The notes beneath the pieces are model-generated. The model saw only the letters and a program-made list of their open reading frames with translations, was not told where the DNA came from and did not search any database. Positions 12,587-12,787 of a stretch of 12,787 nucleotides of DNA are shown here, piece after piece (positions within the stretch are counted from its first letter, which is position 1; the number at the start of each line of letters is the position of its first letter). The position numbers were made by a program, and so were the translations under genes. Origin of the DNA: Nitrospirota bacterium (lineage in GTDB: Bacteria; Nitrospirota_A; Leptospirillia; Leptospirillales; Leptospirillaceae); contig JAJYPO010000055.1 of assembly GCA_021795275.1 (NCBI GenBank), forward strand, positions 1-12,787, written 5' to 3'.

Positions 12587-12787
12587 GGCCGCATCCCGTC
12601 TTTAGTCGAAGATTCCGAGGATGTCATTCAATTTCGGAAGATGCCGAAGAAATTTAAGGAGCAGACGAGTGGACACCCATCGATGCCGGACAGATCCGCC
12701 CGAAGCTGCCCCCTTGCATTATTGATCCCGACGTCAAGCGATTCGCGTCAGGGTCCTACCAGGTCCAGCTTTCCTTTTTCTTATGAT
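12587..12787. other. Right-end region without a callable gene
   Basis: About 200 bases with no safe gene. On the minus strand a frame ends at a TAA (12602-12604) 15 bases before the 32-aa gene, and its last residues read RLLLKFLRHLPKLNDILGIF, which looks protein-like, but upstream only a GTG without a ribosome site is available before an in-frame stop near 12715. On the plus strand a frame from the ATG at 12641 stays open to the edge but its composition is not protein-like. A small or broken gene here is possible. Confidence 0.3.

Noticed and set aside
12641..12787. Plus-strand frame open to the right edge
   Set aside because: The ATG has no properly spaced ribosome site and the translation is rich in Ser/Pro/Arg without structure; too little sequence to call.
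1..12787. CRISPR arrays, insertion sequences, tRNA or phage-like genes
   Set aside because: I looked for spaced direct repeats, transposase motifs and cloverleaf-type segments and saw none; all repeats noted are short single inverted repeats.

Overview
The window (about 12.8 kb, GC-rich, densely packed) looks like chromosomal DNA of a chemolithoautotrophic bacterium. The best clue is a four-gene 2-oxoacid:ferredoxin oxidoreductase operon (alpha, beta, gamma and ferredoxin-like delta as separate genes), the kind of enzyme that fixes CO2 in the reductive TCA cycle. Together with high GC, small lipoproteins and the gene set, I infer a member of the Nitrospirota, most likely Leptospirillum-like. 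This is inference; no rRNA or other marker gene is present to prove it.

Layout, left to right. (A) 1-2543, minus strand: a strong sigma70-type promoter (TTGACC-17-TATAAT, 2515-2543) drives a lipoprotein gene, nadB (L-aspartate oxidase, NAD biosynthesis) and a dnaJ-type gene that runs off the left edge. The first two overlap by ATGA and the last two are 3 bases apart. (B) 2589-5406, plus strand: divergent from A, gltX (glutamyl-tRNA synthetase), a PsiE-family membrane protein and an unrecognised lipoprotein, tightly spaced and probably one operon. (C) 5448-9192, minus strand: the oxidoreductase operon, preceded by a good promoter (9163-9192) about 310 nt upstream of the first gene and closed by a perfect 12-bp hairpin (5751-5777). 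A small acidic ORF of unknown function lies just beyond the hairpin.

(D) 9264-10695, minus strand: a promoter (TTGAAC-17-TAAAAT) followed by a protein with a J-like domain at its C-terminus, a small unknown protein and a DUF1841-family protein. (E) 10715-12428, plus strand: a secreted YceI-family protein with a 10-bp inverted repeat in its upstream region, a hairpin, then a polytopic membrane protein of unknown function. (F) 12429-12787: a 32-residue predicted single-span membrane protein on the minus strand, and an end region in which no gene can be called safely.

Functionally, the core is central carbon metabolism (C), cofactor and translation genes (nadB, gltX) and protein-folding factors (two J-domain proteins). 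No CRISPR, insertion sequence, tRNA, rRNA or phage gene was seen. The less-explained parts are the long oxidoreductase leader, the unusual cysteine spacing of its ferredoxin, the small acidic ORF after its terminator, the J-domain/DUF1841 cassette and the 32-residue membrane protein.
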